Shown piece by piece: positions 35,184-48,173 of a stretch of DNA of 64,000 nucleotides. The DNA is from Sipunculus nudus. Taxonomy: Eukaryota > Annelida > Sipuncula > Golfingiida > Sipunculidae. The notes below the pieces were generated by a model, which saw only the letters and a list, made by a program, of their open reading frames with translations, was not told the DNA's origin and did no database searches. Each line of letters starts with the position of its first letter. Positions within the stretch are counted from its first letter, which is position 1. Both the position numbers and the translations under genes were made by a program. The stretch covers positions 52,958,917 to 53,022,916 of the forward strand of contig CM049319.1 in the NCBI GenBank assembly GCA_026874595.1, read 5' to 3'.

Positions 35184-38100
35184 CTGCAATCAAAGATAAC
35201 AGTAGTTAACATAAAGTCACACATATATAATATAACCTCAAAACTAGAGACTTGGAATTTGTCAACAGTACAGAGGTGCTTGAATAAAGAGAGGTAAATG
35301 GCCTGATTATGAATGTACTCATCATTATGACCACCTTCAGTGTTCATAATAGAGAGATGTCTATAACACTGGGTGTTGGGTATATTAGAGAGGTGGCAAT
35401 CTAATGTTCATGGGACTATCAGTTATCCATAAATGAGAGGTGGCTCTGTGCTGAGGTTTTCCTGCAAAAGCTCTGTATATAAATAGTCTCAAAAGTATTT
35501 TTGTTTAAAATAAGATTCATATATATAAAACTGCAGCATGTATTCAACCTATTGTGCTATGGAAAAATATTGTTTGCAGCAGTATATTTATAATTAATTT
35601 ACCAGTATAAAGATAATTCCTCTATGGAACTTAATACATACTGGTACTATTAGGCTATTTTTGCTCCCAGACTACAGGTGCAAGGCAGGACATTTTAATT
35701 ACTGTATTGGACACCAGATGGCAGCAAAGATTACAGGCACAGAACACAAAGTGAATCCACAGGTGAGTGAACATCTTCCTCATCTTTAAACAAGTAAATA
35801 TAACCAGCATCTTTGAGTTAAGTCAAAGGTCAAGAAGAGCCTGATCAGTCATTTATGATACTGATACCAATTAAGAACGAATATACTTTATCCAAAATTA
35901 TAATCAAAAGTATATGCAGGTGTTCTGCCTTTAACATCTTCTGAGACATTTTTTATGTGCAGCTCTAATCTCGCCCATTAAACGACACAGTTAATTTAAA
36001 ATTCAGATGTCAAGCTACATGTTTGGACAATCGGTCATATAAATGACATCACATGTAACTCGAACACTGGGAATCAGTCGAAGTGATGACACAGATACAG
36101 AGTTTACATATGTGTATGCAAATTAAACTGGTACCGTCAATGTACTGTTGGGAAGAAGAGTCTTTTTTGGATGTCTAAAACTTTCAAATTTAATTTTAAG
36201 TAACAAGGGGGAATTTTGATCTGCCCCATTTATCTATCTCTTCAGCAAATGTGACAAAGGGACTGCTTATCATTGGATAGGTTTAAATTTATCCACAACT
36301 CAATCTGTGTGCACACCACAGATAGCACTGTCATTACACTTGTAACAAGCCTGACACACTTGGGCTGTCCCTCCCTCACTGTCATTATGATAATTTATGC
36401 TGTATATTTAGAAGCAAGCGAGTCATCATATCTCGAGCTTCTGCTATGATAAGAGAGATATAATGAACTAAGCAGGTGCCCTCTCAGGGCCCGGGTTGTA
36501 CACATCCAGTGAGACAAGCATGACAGCTAACCCTCATTTTTAATCCATTTCATATTAATATAGACATGTTATCTAAGATTACTTTATATTCCGTGACTAT
36601 CAAAGTCACTGTGTTTTTCCTGTTTTAGCAAGGTGTATATATTTGGAAATATGATAATATAAAATGGAAACTGATAGTTATTTGAATACAGATGAATTAT
36701 ATGAAAACTGATATTTTGCCTTGAAAATGTTACAGAAACTTAAATATTTTGAGCAAGATAATTTTTTTAACTGTTGCAGCACAGATTTCAAAAGAACTGC
36801 TTAATTAATACTTGACAAAGATTACACACATGCATTCACATGGATAAACTCCCCCAAACAAAATTAAACAGCCAGAACATAAAATGGATATAGATGGGGG
36901 TTTATAATACAATAACTCCCTTGTTGGTCTAAAAAAATATAGAAATATAAATCAGGGTACGAATTAGGCTAAAATATTAACATGCTGTAGGTGCACCCTT
37001 GCAACAAAACCTACATGCACCTTAAGATTTCAACATGTACCTTGAGAAATCTGCTTGACACCTGAATGTTGATCATGAAGGGTTGTTTCTCAAGATGATC
37101 AACAAATGATTAAATAATTAAAAGCAACTGGATATATTTATTTCTCTTGACATTATTTTTCTAATAAAGTTACTGCACATACGTATTTTCATTTGTTTTA
37201 AATTATAATACTTACACAGAGTGCACCCTAGGTACAATTTCTACCTGAACAGAAAATTTACATGCAAATGTGCATGTGTGCACCCTCTATTTCGCACCCT
37301 GTAAATTACAGATGTAAGAAATTGCCAAGTGAGTGAGCTATAATTTGGAATCAGCTATGCAGTGTGACCTTTGAAAAATGCCAAGGTAAAAAAAAATTAA
37401 ATATCTTGTGCAAATTTTTTGGCTTAGGACTAATATTGTGTCCAAATTTCAGCTTCTAAAAATCAGCTATTTTGGAGATCTTTAGGGAACAGAAAAAAAA
37501 AAGAAAAAAGAGAAAAAAAATTTGAAATCAATAGTTTTGCACTCAGTGACCTAAGTAGGTCCATCCACTAAAATTTTTTTATCCAAATATAAATATAGAA
37601 AAATTCTCATCAACCCCTATAATAAGCCTTCCTTGGGGAAGCCTGAATAATGTTAAATATCATATAAATGACAAGACAATATATTTATGGATTTCTCGTT
37701 TAGTAATGAGATGTAATCAGGATAATAAAACCCTCAATCAGGAGACACAAGTAAAAGGAATCTCATGAAGGCTGCCTGGTGGCCATATTGTATTTCTGAT
37801 AGATCTCATGCATGCCACAATTTCTCATACAGGTACTTTTCAAATCCTCAGTGAAAACTTAACTCTTGAAAATTAATGATTAATGTATATCCTAATTTAA
37901 TTTCTTATTGTTTGAATCCTTGAGATAATGATGCATCAAATTGTTTGTAGGGCACCTGCCAGTGGGTGTGGCCATAATAACAATGTTTAACTGGGCTCTG
38001 GCTAGGAGAAGAGTCAGACTCACTGGAGCTGTTTAGGGATTGTTGGAGTCGAACTTGAACTCTAAAATGCACTGGGGTTTCTAAATACACCAGCGGTATG

Positions 38101-38500
38101 GTGTAAATATAGTGAAGAGGACAATGTAGTCCATTCAAGTGTGTTGGAAAAGAATAGTTTCAAGGCAAATTACATAAACAGGGGTGTTTTGTGGTAAGGA
38201 CTTTATGGAGTATAATTAATATTTTGTAAGGATGTGCATGTGAATGTTTCCTTGATATGTAACAATTTTTTTAGTTTGTCAGTTGAGACAAGAAGTCCCT
38301 GCCCTCCCACAGAGGTCAAACAGAAGATATTTGTTTCGAGTAAAAAAGATCTCTGGTGACAGGGTGTTTATGCAGCTGGAATTGCGTGGGCAATGATTAT
38401 ACAGACCTCTTTATAATGCAAACAATGAAAAAACAAACTCACTAGACAAATTGGCAAAACCCACACCATCACAAAGGCATCCTAAATTACCTGGCAGTGT
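35184..38500. other. No gene seen (probable tetraspanin first intron)
   Basis: AT-rich sequence with chance frames. I looked on the - strand for a short exon ending in phase 0 with an M...FNxxFW-like TM1 start and did not find one here or further right. Confidence 0.4.
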
Positions 38501-38504
38501 TATA

Positions 38505-38720
38505 CAGTGAGTGAGTGCAGCAGATTAGTGGTAAATCCTCCCCTTTTCCAAGCATATGGGTTTTAATTCACCACAAGGAGTATCGGAAACATTCAATTCA
38601 TGCAGAACACAGGATGGTCTTTGCACTGGATACATTCACAAAAAAAGTGGATTTAGTGTGGATATCCTGTGTCTTGAATTTGTGATGAACCACAGAATGC
38701 TTCGCAAAGAATTTCTGAGC
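38505..38720 (+). repeat. Possible tRNA-derived SINE
   Basis: GCAGATTAGTGGTAAATCC resembles an A box region and GGGTTTTAATTCACC a B box, about 40 bp apart, followed by an unrelated body. Weak evidence. Confidence 0.3.
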
Positions 38721-39507
38721 TGATAACACCAGCCCGACAAAATTACTACCTTGGCTTTAATTTTCCAGACAAATGTGTCGTGTTTCATCCTTGTCTCTGA
38801 CTCATTCATTATTCTCGTCTAGACAATCTATGGATCATTCTGTAAATTTACACAGCTCTTGTAATAGGAACGTCATAAACAACGAAAAGCATAAGAAATT
38901 ATTTTCTTTGGTGAAAGCTGATAAAAAGTACAAGACCATTAGAGCTCAATGGGTCATCATGTCAAAGGTCACAAGTCAAAAGTGCTCTGCATATTAAACT
39001 AACACAATTCTATTGAAATGTGAACAAAAGGGGGAAATTCTTATTAAAACAAAAATAAAATAAAGTCTGGTTTAAAATTTGTCATTAACTGGAAACTGCA
39101 TTTGCTATGGATATTCCTGACATGGACTTTTGTGAGACGGCCATTCCTGATCCGGGGTTAGGTGTATAAATCCTGGTGTCCGTGCTGCCTGTCTGCTTGT
39201 TGAAATAGGTCTGGAAGGTGTCTGCACGAGTGCTCATGATTCAGGATAATGGTCTCAATGCTGGCAGGCCGATTGACCTGATTATGGAGCAGGCCCACAT
39301 CTGCTCAAACATACACTTTACAGACTCCTGTGTGGCAGAACTCTGCGAGATTAAGCTGCTACATTCTGATATTAACTTATCCATCATTATGGTACACATC
39401 CAATAAATATCAAACAGAAATGCAGACCAGTGAGAATATCAACATAATACTGAAAAGGGAGACTAAAAAGGTCACTGGTTCATTATTTGACGAGATTATG
39501 TAAAATT

Positions 39508-39756
39508 CAATGCAACCTGTCTGAAAGGCTACCTGTCAAATCAGAGCACCTGTCTTTTAAGACCACCTGTCTTTAAGACCACCTGTCTATTAAGACCACC
39601 TGTCTTTAAGACCACCTGTCTATTAAGACCACCCTTGAGTGAACCAAAGCCATTCAGACTGGTTATAACTAACCTGTCTAATAAAACTACTATAAATTAA
39701 GACCACTTTTGGCCAGTCAAACAGGTACATGGTCCTATATTGCACAGGTTTCACTG
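39508..39756. mobile_element. CAGTGGAACCTGT-type MITE with internal tandem expansion
   Basis: The ends are CAATGCAACCTGTCTGAAAG (left) and CACAGGTTTCACTG (right), imperfect inverted copies. Inside, GACCACCTGTCTTTAA or its 17-bp variant is repeated about four times (39560-39635). The short relative at 55143-55246 has the same ends. Confidence 0.6.
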
Positions 39757-40875
39757 TCTTTTTCAGTTTTGGTTAATCTGGATTATATATGAGACCCATT
39801 TCTTTTAAATGATAGGTCCATGGCCTGTTGCTACCACTGTCAATTGAATTAGGATGAAGATTACCACATGTTACAGTTCGGAATGATATGTTATTGTAAA
39901 GCTTCCTGGGTTTCAGGTTTTATATGCACATGGCTAAAAATAATCTAAAAGTATGGAGCTTCATGAAGACATCAAAATCAATTCTAAGATTTAACCTATT
40001 GAGCTTTATTAAATCCTTTTAAATTTTACAAGGTGAAATATTCCAACTCCATAACTGCCTAACCCCTTTAGTGACCAAGTTCCTGCACTGAATTGTTTCT
40101 GAGAACTGCCTATGGGTGGTCAAACATTCATGTTAACAAACACAATCCTTGCTGTTCTGTGAGGACACTGTATATATTCACAGCACACATGCCAAATCAA
40201 ACAGGTTCCTTTCCTTATAATTGTGCCTATAAGATGCAGGGTACTGTGGTGAGTTTCCATTGTGATGCCTTTATAATGACAAAGTCTATGCAAACTCTGG
40301 CTCCTACGAAGTTATTGCCAATTTGTTTACCAACATACAAGGCGAGACAAGCCACCATACCTTGTATACTGTGTCAGTACGTGTCAACAAAATGCAGAAC
40401 TTGCTGACCATGCAAGTTTAATTCAGCTTTCAAAGTGATCAAACAATTACAGGTGGACCAAGCAAGGGTTGTGGAGAAGCATAGGCTCAACAACTGCCTT
40501 AACAGGAATAAATTTAGCTTTTTGCAGAATTTCTACCCCCCCCCCTTTTTCTTTTTCAAAGGCTTTAACCTGAAAATTCAAAAAATTCAGTGATAATAAA
40601 TTCTATACAAAAAAGCAACTACTGCCAGTAATTCAGTTAATATCATAAGTTTTATGGATATCAGCTAAAATACAAGGCTGGTCTTCTTTTTTAGACTAAT
40701 CTCATTCTTTGACTATTTTATAATCTTTTTTCATGTTCCTGAAACTTCCTGACTCTTCACTCCTGGTAAAAGGGTAAAAAAGAAACCGTTTGAGATTTTC
40801 CCAATTTCTAGGAAATGGCTAGGAATCTTAAAGGTTATGTCATTATTTGTAAATTATACATTTCTACCAGTAAAA

Positions 40876-41829
40876 ACTAGATATATATTGGCACCGCAGG
40901 TGCCATAGAATCCTCAGACAATTAACCCCCCCCCCTCCCCCTTTAATTATCACAATTATCCCCCTCCACAATTAATATCAGACCACACTCATAGAAAAGG
41001 TCACTCTCACAGAAAAGGTCATGACCCCAATTTCAATATACATCATCCCCTTACCAATTTCTATGTTTATGCATAATATGAAAGAAATCTGTCCAATAGT
41101 TTTTGACTTACAATGCTCACAGTACTGTTAAGTTGCATGATGGGGTATTAAACAGCACGAAAACAAGTAAAAGAATAACAGATGGCGCTATCAGTTTCCG
41201 GTATATGACAACACTATCCAAGATCTTCAGTCAAGTTGATTTTTGGACCAATCAATGCATCCCTTATTGAGATATTATTGATTTTGTGTGATTTTCACCA
41301 TAAATGGCAATATTCAAGGTCAAGGCCACTCTCATAGGAAAAGTCATGACCCAAATTCAAATAAACATCATTCCATAACCCATTTCTATGTATATGCATA
41401 ATATAAAAGAAATCTGTCCATTAGTTTTTAACTTATAACGCTCACAGTACTGTCAAGTAGCAATTTTTTGGGGTATTAAACGGCACAAAAACAAGTAAAG
41501 AATAATAGGTGGCGCCACCAGTTTCTGGAACATGACAACCCTATCCATGATCTTCCATCAACTTGATTTTGGGATCAATCCATGCAAGATTTCTTGAGAT
41601 ATTTAAGAATTTGTGTGATTTTCCCAAAAATTGGACCTATTCAATGTCAAGGACACTCTCCTAATCAATGTCATGACCTCATTTTAAATAAGCGTCGTCC
41701 TCTTACCCATATGTATACATATACCAAGTTTGGTAAAGATCCGTGAAATATTTTTTGAGATATGGTGCCAACAAGATTTATATGCCAGTATGAAAACATA
41801 GTATCCCCCGACTTTGTCTGGGGATACAA
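40876..41829 (+). mobile_element. Helentron-like element with three tandem units of about 325 bp
   Basis: The 5' end is ACTAGA, then a perfect hairpin GGCACC/GGTGCC with loop GCA (40890-40904) and GAATCCTCAGAC (40907-40918). Units share GTCATGACC (41018, 41343, 41669) and TATGCATAATAT; one carries GGTGGCGCCACC near 41508. The 3' hairpin is 41801-41827 (arm GTATCCCCCGAC, loop TTT), whose other arm read in reverse matches the 5' word in 10 of 12 bases. Related to the element at 29957-31411. Confidence 0.7.
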
Positions 41830-42479
41830 TTATGTATATTTCTATTGACCCAAATTGAATACTTTGTTAAATTTTTTTCTGTTATTATAACACATATATT
41901 TTTTGTTATTATGACACAGAAATACTTATTAATCAGAATTACTAAAACATCAAAAGATTCACAAGTATGTGGACCACATGAAGTAGGTTTTTTTTTCAGC
42001 TGTGTCAAAATAAATTGAGGTAAAAGCATGAAGCAACTGAAAGTGGAACATCCCTACGTTTTTTTACTGTGGGTAGTAAATACCTCATGACAGGAAACCA
42101 CGACGTAATCATACTCCCTCAATTTAAAAGAGATATTTCACGCTTCTGAGTCTGACGGGTTCAGAGGCCTTAAATATATTTGCAGAGTTGAGATAACATA
42201 AAAGAAGTGTGTTGTGAAAGTCCACTTGAGACTGCATGGCACCTAAAAGGCCAGGCATTTTTTTTTATACATATCTCTATCATATCTTATAAACTGGTAT
42301 ATCCTGCAAGTTAGAGCATCTGTATAACTGCAATTTAGAGAAGTGTTTATGTACAATGTATAAGATATAATACATTCCTTTCAGGAAAATCTATCTCCCA
42401 TCTATACCATACAAGGTTTAAACAAGGGCACCGCTGAATGGAGCATCCCTTGGCATGGGGGAATATAATTATACTGGGT

Positions 42480-43830
42480 GTATTACACAACTGGTGTGAA
42501 AAAGAGGATGGCAGCTCTCTGACCTTGACCCTGTGACCTCAAACTAAATAGGCTGGGTTCTTCATCTATGGGTGGGTGAGCCATATGTGAAAAATTGAAC
42601 GTTTTCAAGTTGGTCAAATGGTTTGGCTCAAAATGAATCCAAAAGCTTTTCCAAGAAGTGGGTCCTGTGACCTTGACCTTTGACCCCATGACCTCAATAT
42701 CAAAATATTCCTTCATCTGTTGGTGGTTGAGCCATATGTTCAAGGGGAAAGGTTTTAGTTAAAAGTTTGGCTAACAATGGGTTCACAAGCTTTTTAAAGA
42801 AGAGGGTCTAGTGGCCTTGACCTTTGGCCTGAAAATCAATAGAATTCTTTATCTGTTTTACGCTCCCGAGGCAGCGTAAATCTTGCGCTTCTAAAGAAGC
42901 AACTGATTTTCACGTTGCCAGCTTTGACCGTTTATGATATATTTAGACACCAGATGGCGGTTCGTTGTCCACTGAAATATACGTGCGTATGATGTGACAA
43001 GCAGCCAATCAGATGCCAATAAACAAACACTCGACAGGCATCCTGGCTCCGCCCATTGCTGCGCTTCAAACTCCGCTTGATGAGTTTCCTGTCGAATTTA
43101 AATTGCTCCCTCGGCATTCTCGCATCATCGACCGATTGGATTATGACAGTATGACTGTGTTAGCGTAGCCATGTATCTGTTGTCTGCAGAACTGAAACCA
43201 GCCAGCGAGGTGTGCACGCAGCCTTTGTTGTTACGTTTCGTTTGAATTACAGCTCACCAGCCGAGCATCCTATGTGCCCAAGGCCCTATGCAAACCACGT
43301 CGGGGTAAATCTGTCTGAGCCTGTGGCCTGTTCAGATGGTTACGCTGGGGGATGAGCTGTCACTCAAAAAGAAATGAATATGATTGGCTCCGTGTATTCC
43401 TCACTTGGCTTTGTCTTCCAGCACAAGGTCTCATCTGATTGGACAAAAATACAGTGCTCCCCTCTGGTGTTGCAATTCAGGATAAGAGGTCATAACAAAC
43501 AGCGCCTTACTATATAGGAAGTAGCCCTACAGGTAAAGCGCTGTGTAAAGAGCGTATATCTGTTTGTGTTGGCGAGCCATATGTGCAAGATGAAATGATT
43601 TGGTCAAATGGTTTGGTTTAAAATGGGTTCATAAGCTTTTTCAAGAAATGGGTTCTAGGGCCTTGACCTTTTACCTCAATAGTGAAAGGATCACCCTTTG
43701 GTGGGTGAACCATATGTGCAAGATGAAAAGAATTTGGCCAAATGTTGTGTTGAAAAGTCTTGAAATAATTTGGAAATTTTCCTTGTCTGTGACCAGCTGG
43801 GCTTGCAAGTGGCAAGGACTAATCTGACAT
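42480..43830. repeat. About 190-bp tandem repeat, interrupted by an insertion
   Basis: Units contain GTGACCTTGACC or GGCCTTGACC, GGGTGAGCCATATGTG, TTGGTCAAATGGTTTGG and AAAATG-TTCA-AAGCTTTTT. Two to three copies lie left of 42858 and two right of 43566; the 698-bp element sits between and splits one unit. Confidence 0.75.
42859..43556 (-). mobile_element. 698-bp DNA element, copy 1
   Basis: Bounded by TACGCTC and GAGCGTA and flanked by the exact 9-bp duplication TATCTGTTT (42850-42858 and 43557-43565). Removing the element and one duplication restores the surrounding tandem unit. The copy at 53116-53811 is its inverted partner. The sequence is GC-richer than its surroundings. A 9-bp duplication suggests a Mutator-type transposase. 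The 61-codon frame inside loses its reading frame against the other copy and regains it, so it is not conserved as protein. Confidence 0.85.
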
Positions 43831-44540
43831 CCACGAATGCTCTGATAAATCGACAAATAACATGTTAAGCAACAGTGTTACTAACTCAAGGGTATCATTA
43901 ACAGTGGGATCACAATCAATTCAGATTTTGGCACCAGTTCATACAGCTTGGCAAATGCTGAACTGTAGGTCTAGCTATCTCTTTCTTAATTATTCACACA
44001 AAAGGGAAGTTTGCAGTAAAACACAGTTTACCCAATACAATTCTGAGTAACCTGTTGAGCTCTCGTTAATTAATGCTACTGCACTGAACAATAGGTGGGC
44101 TCTGGTACAGCTAAGCAATCTGGTCAATTCAGTAACATATTTACACTAGGCTGACAAAGCTGGTGTTATGTTAGGATTTCAACCATGACTGCTGTCAGGG
44201 TTAATCAACCCAGGTTTCACACCCTGCCAGGACAGCTGACTTTTCAATGAAAGAAAAATCATGTAGTTGGGATGTATGGCAATTTTGTCTTGTTCTTGAT
44301 GCCACCAGGTACTTGCATGGTCAGAAAAAGATTTTTATGTCAGACCTCGGCAGATATATTGACTGTGAAAAGACCAAAAGTCATGTGACCTGCATCTGGA
44401 AAACGGCAGACAGAGCAGAGTCATGGATTGATAAAGACCGCAGCTTCACCCAACAAATGACAATATGTGTAAATCTGGCAAGAATGCCACTAACTTTATT
44501 TTTAGGTATTCATGTTTTTTTCTTCTTCTTCTTTTCCATC

Positions 44541-45110
44541 TTTTCTGGCTATACATCTACAGGGACAGATCAAGAATTTAGGGACAGGAAAGGTTAATTA
44601 TATGAACCCTGAAGAGAAAATAAACAAAGTAAAAACACTCAAAAAAGAGGTTTTTATAGTTTTCAAAACAAACTGGCAAAAAAAAAAACCACTGCAAAGA
44701 AAAAATTTTCTTGCAGTAAAGTGTGGGTGGGTGGGGTACCAGTAATTCCCTGAAAGCCCTTTATATATCCATCCCAAATGTAATGAACACCTTTTCTATA
44801 ACCATTATTATTATTCTGGCTATACATGGGCCACATGGAGCATACAATCTGCAGGGACAGATCAAGAATTTAGGGACAGGAAAGGTTAACTATATGAACC
44901 CTGAAGAGAAAATAAACAAAGTAAAAACACTCCAAAAAGAGGTTTTTATAGTTTTCAAAACAAACTGGCAAAAAACACTGCAAAGAAAAACTTTTCTTGC
45001 AGTAAAGTGTGGGTGGGTGGGGGGTACCAGTAATTCCCTGAAAGCCCTTCTTTATATATCCATCCCAAATGTAATGAACACCTTTTCTATAATTATTATA
45101 TAAGGGTGGA
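44541..45110. repeat. About 275-bp direct duplication
   Basis: The block from GGGACAGATCAAGAATTTAG through AACCCTGAAGAG, GTGTGGGTGGGTGG and CCATCCCAAATGTAATGAAC occurs twice with near identity apart from short insertions. The matching open frames (QIKNLGTGKVNYMNPEEK) come from this duplication. Confidence 0.85.
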
Positions 45111-46008
45111 GAGGGCCTACTCTTTGTGGTTAAAACCTTAGCCTGGTGTCTTAGCACAGGAAAGTGATAATAAGAATATGGTCACTTGTGTTGTCCTAAC
45201 TGTAACAAAAGTCACATCACCAAATGGTAATCCTGAAGCTAATGGCAATCGGTGACCTCTGACCTGTTGCTATTATATTAATTTAATTCATCAACAAAAC
45301 ACTATGAACAAAGAAAAATAGCTTATAAGTTATGTGTGAATTGAAAAAACATGCTTAGTAAAGAAACAAATTATAATCAATCGTCAAATTGTTTAAAATA
45401 AATATTCAAATATTAAACTTAATTTATCTGAATCCTTTAGATTCAAATAACAAGGATCAAATATCAATTATAGGATCTAGATATTTATATAAAAGTAATA
45501 CCACCCAATAACTGTCTTCATTAAATTAGAACATACATATCAGGGTACACAATTTAAATGGAGTCTTGCTCAAAGTATATAATTTGATGAAACAGTTGGT
45601 ATAGTGATTCATCTTCAGATGTCTTTAAAAAAGTAACTGTATTCAAGCCCTATTGTTCTAGAAACTCAGACAGGTGTGCAGAACACTTCTGATGTCAAAC
45701 ATGCAGTGAATTTGGTGTCCGATTTACAGGTGACCTCAATGGAGTTTAAATGATTTACCTATCACCATGGTAACCAGTAAGGGCTCCTGAGGACGCTCAG
45801 ACATTGGGATATTATCTCCTTAATCTTTCCTGACTAGCCACATTCAATGATTAACTAGGAGTGGAGACAGCAAAAGCTAACACAGTTTTCTATTCTGTTT
45901 CCTTTAATATTTTGGACCATGGCCTTCAAGTGAGACAATCGGTCCAGGGGCAGATCCAGATTTAGTAAAAGGAGGAGTCCAACCCAGGAGGACTAATATC
46001 AAAGCCTA

Positions 46009-48171
46009 AACAAGGGACCCATGGGTCACTGTGCTCAGCTGGTTGACCTTGAAGGTAATAATATTTAATATAAATAATATTTATGGAGATAAAGTGTAAG
46101 AGGAAGAGGTAATATTGGCCATTGTTTGTTTTATATGATTGGTTTATATTGATGTGCAAGAAATTGTTGCAAATAATATTTTGTGACCTGACCATGTGTT
46201 TTCTAATGTTGAAACTGAAGCATGTGAGCAGTTTGTGAACCATGATCATTAGTTGGCTTTTTTATTAACTGTTGACATTTCAATAGTTTACACATTTGTT
46301 CAATTGAATCTATTTTTTATAATATATATTATTAAATATATGTATTTTTTTTTTATTTTATGAATTGTATACAGTTGAAATATAACTTATGTCCACAGTT
46401 CACAGATGAAAGGACTTGGTGGTGGTGGGGGGGGGGGGGGGGGGGGGGTTGTGGAATGGTCGGAATCACAATATATCTGTATTATTATAGTGTATATACA
46501 TATTATTTTCACTTAATTCAACAATGCTTACAGGATAAAAGAGTTCATTCAAAATAACTTAATACTTAAAAAAGGACAGACAGACTGGTAGACAAACAAA
46601 GCTGATAATATATGAAGTTTCAATTATTTCCTAATATTTTATTATACTAAATTTTTTTTAAGGTTTTACATCTGCAATAATACACAACTGAATAAATAAT
46701 TTGCTTTCAAATTTCAGACTAAAATAGCTGAATTCCAAACACATACAGCATATGAAAGTTATTTCAACAGTGCTTATAGGAAAAATTTCATAATTAATAT
46801 ATATTTAATGATAACGGAGAGATGATGGAAAGAGCTGATCACTTTATGTTCCATTCTCCTAAGGCAAGAATATGTTTCAATAAGATCTTAATTTTTTCTA
46901 ATCCTATTATTTTTTTTAATTAAATAAATTTTACACATTTGCAATAAAAACTAATGTCCCAGTGCACAGGAATCAATGGCAGCGGGGGGGGGGGGGGGGG
47001 GGGGGGGGGGGAGATGGTGGGTTTAACAACACGTCTGCATACTCATACAGGGCAAACAAAGCCTGATCTCCAATTCTGCTGAGGCAGGAAAATAATTAAC
47101 AAATGTTTCTATTAGATCCTCATTTTTTTAACACATCAATTTTTTATTATAAGTTTATATTTTTATACATTTCCAATATGACATATATATATCTGAATAT
47201 AAAAGTTGATTCATAATCCAAACTGCATCATCATAAGTCTTAATCTTGTCAGACAAAACTACATCGTGCATACAAATGTTTATTTATTTTTTGCCACTAA
47301 AATAAATTTACAAAACAATAAATATCTAAATATAATGCTTGATTCAGATTTCACAATTTTAAATTGTGCCTTTATTTATCCATAATTTGTTTCATATTTT
47401 ATAAACTTAAGCATACTGATGGGTTTAATTATATTTGGTAAAATCATACAATAGAGCCTCAAGAAAAAAAATCAATAACTTGCAAAATTTTCAAGCTTTT
47501 ATTTTCAAATTTCAGATATAAGCAAATAAAATACTTATGTTTACATGCTGTGAAAAATTAAATCAATAGTACTTATAGGAAAAAAACACGCCATGGTCAT
47601 AGTTGGGCAAAATTTAAGGTACTGATTTTACTTTTATGCTAATAACTTAGAAAATTTACAAAATTCAGATCTAATTTTTGGTAAACAATTGAATCTTAAT
47701 TAAACAAAGTTATATACTTTGGAAAATAGTCTCTAGTTTCATAATTTTTCATGTTAAGTGAGTAACTTTTCCTGATTTTTTTTACAAATTCAATTATGTT
47801 CGGGCTCATAACTTAGAGAAATTATAATTAACGGACTTAATTTCTGGCATGTATATAGGAAATATATAGGAGATTACTTCTGGTAAATATTAAGAAAAGC
47901 AGAAAAGTGGTTTTGATATTAGGCAGTACTAAAGTGTGATAAAAGGTTTTTAATGGAAATTTGAGTTTTTTTTTCTATATATCTCGAAGGAATGTAGTCA
48001 TATTGACCCAATTTTCCGTATGGTAGGAGATTTTGGGGACATCTTACAGTATGCCGAATTTTGGATTCTTAGGTCTAATGGTTTCAAAACATGCCAGACT
48101 AAGGGACGGACAGACGACAGACAATGGACCATGACTATAGCTCAGTTGACTTATAGTCAGCTGAGCTAAAA
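46009..48171 (+). mobile_element. Helentron-like element, copy B
   Basis: The 5' end AACAAGG is followed by the palindrome GACCCATGGGTC (46016-46027) and GCTCAGCTG (46033-46041). One unit of the 677-bp family lies at about 47460-48110. A GGACGGACAGACGACAGAC tract precedes the 3' hairpin 48138-48168 (arm TAGCTCAGTTGACT, loop TAT). G runs of 22 (46427-46448) and 28 (46984-47011) lie inside. Confidence 0.72.
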
Positions 48172-48173
48172 AA

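Noticed and set aside
38720-38785. Tetraspanin first exon reading MKHDTFVWKIKAK on the - strand
   Set aside because: Good donor, but the peptide is charged and cannot be TM1.
44247-45103. Overlapping 77-126 codon frames
   Set aside because: They are the two copies of a direct duplication read through; no start context or splice sites.
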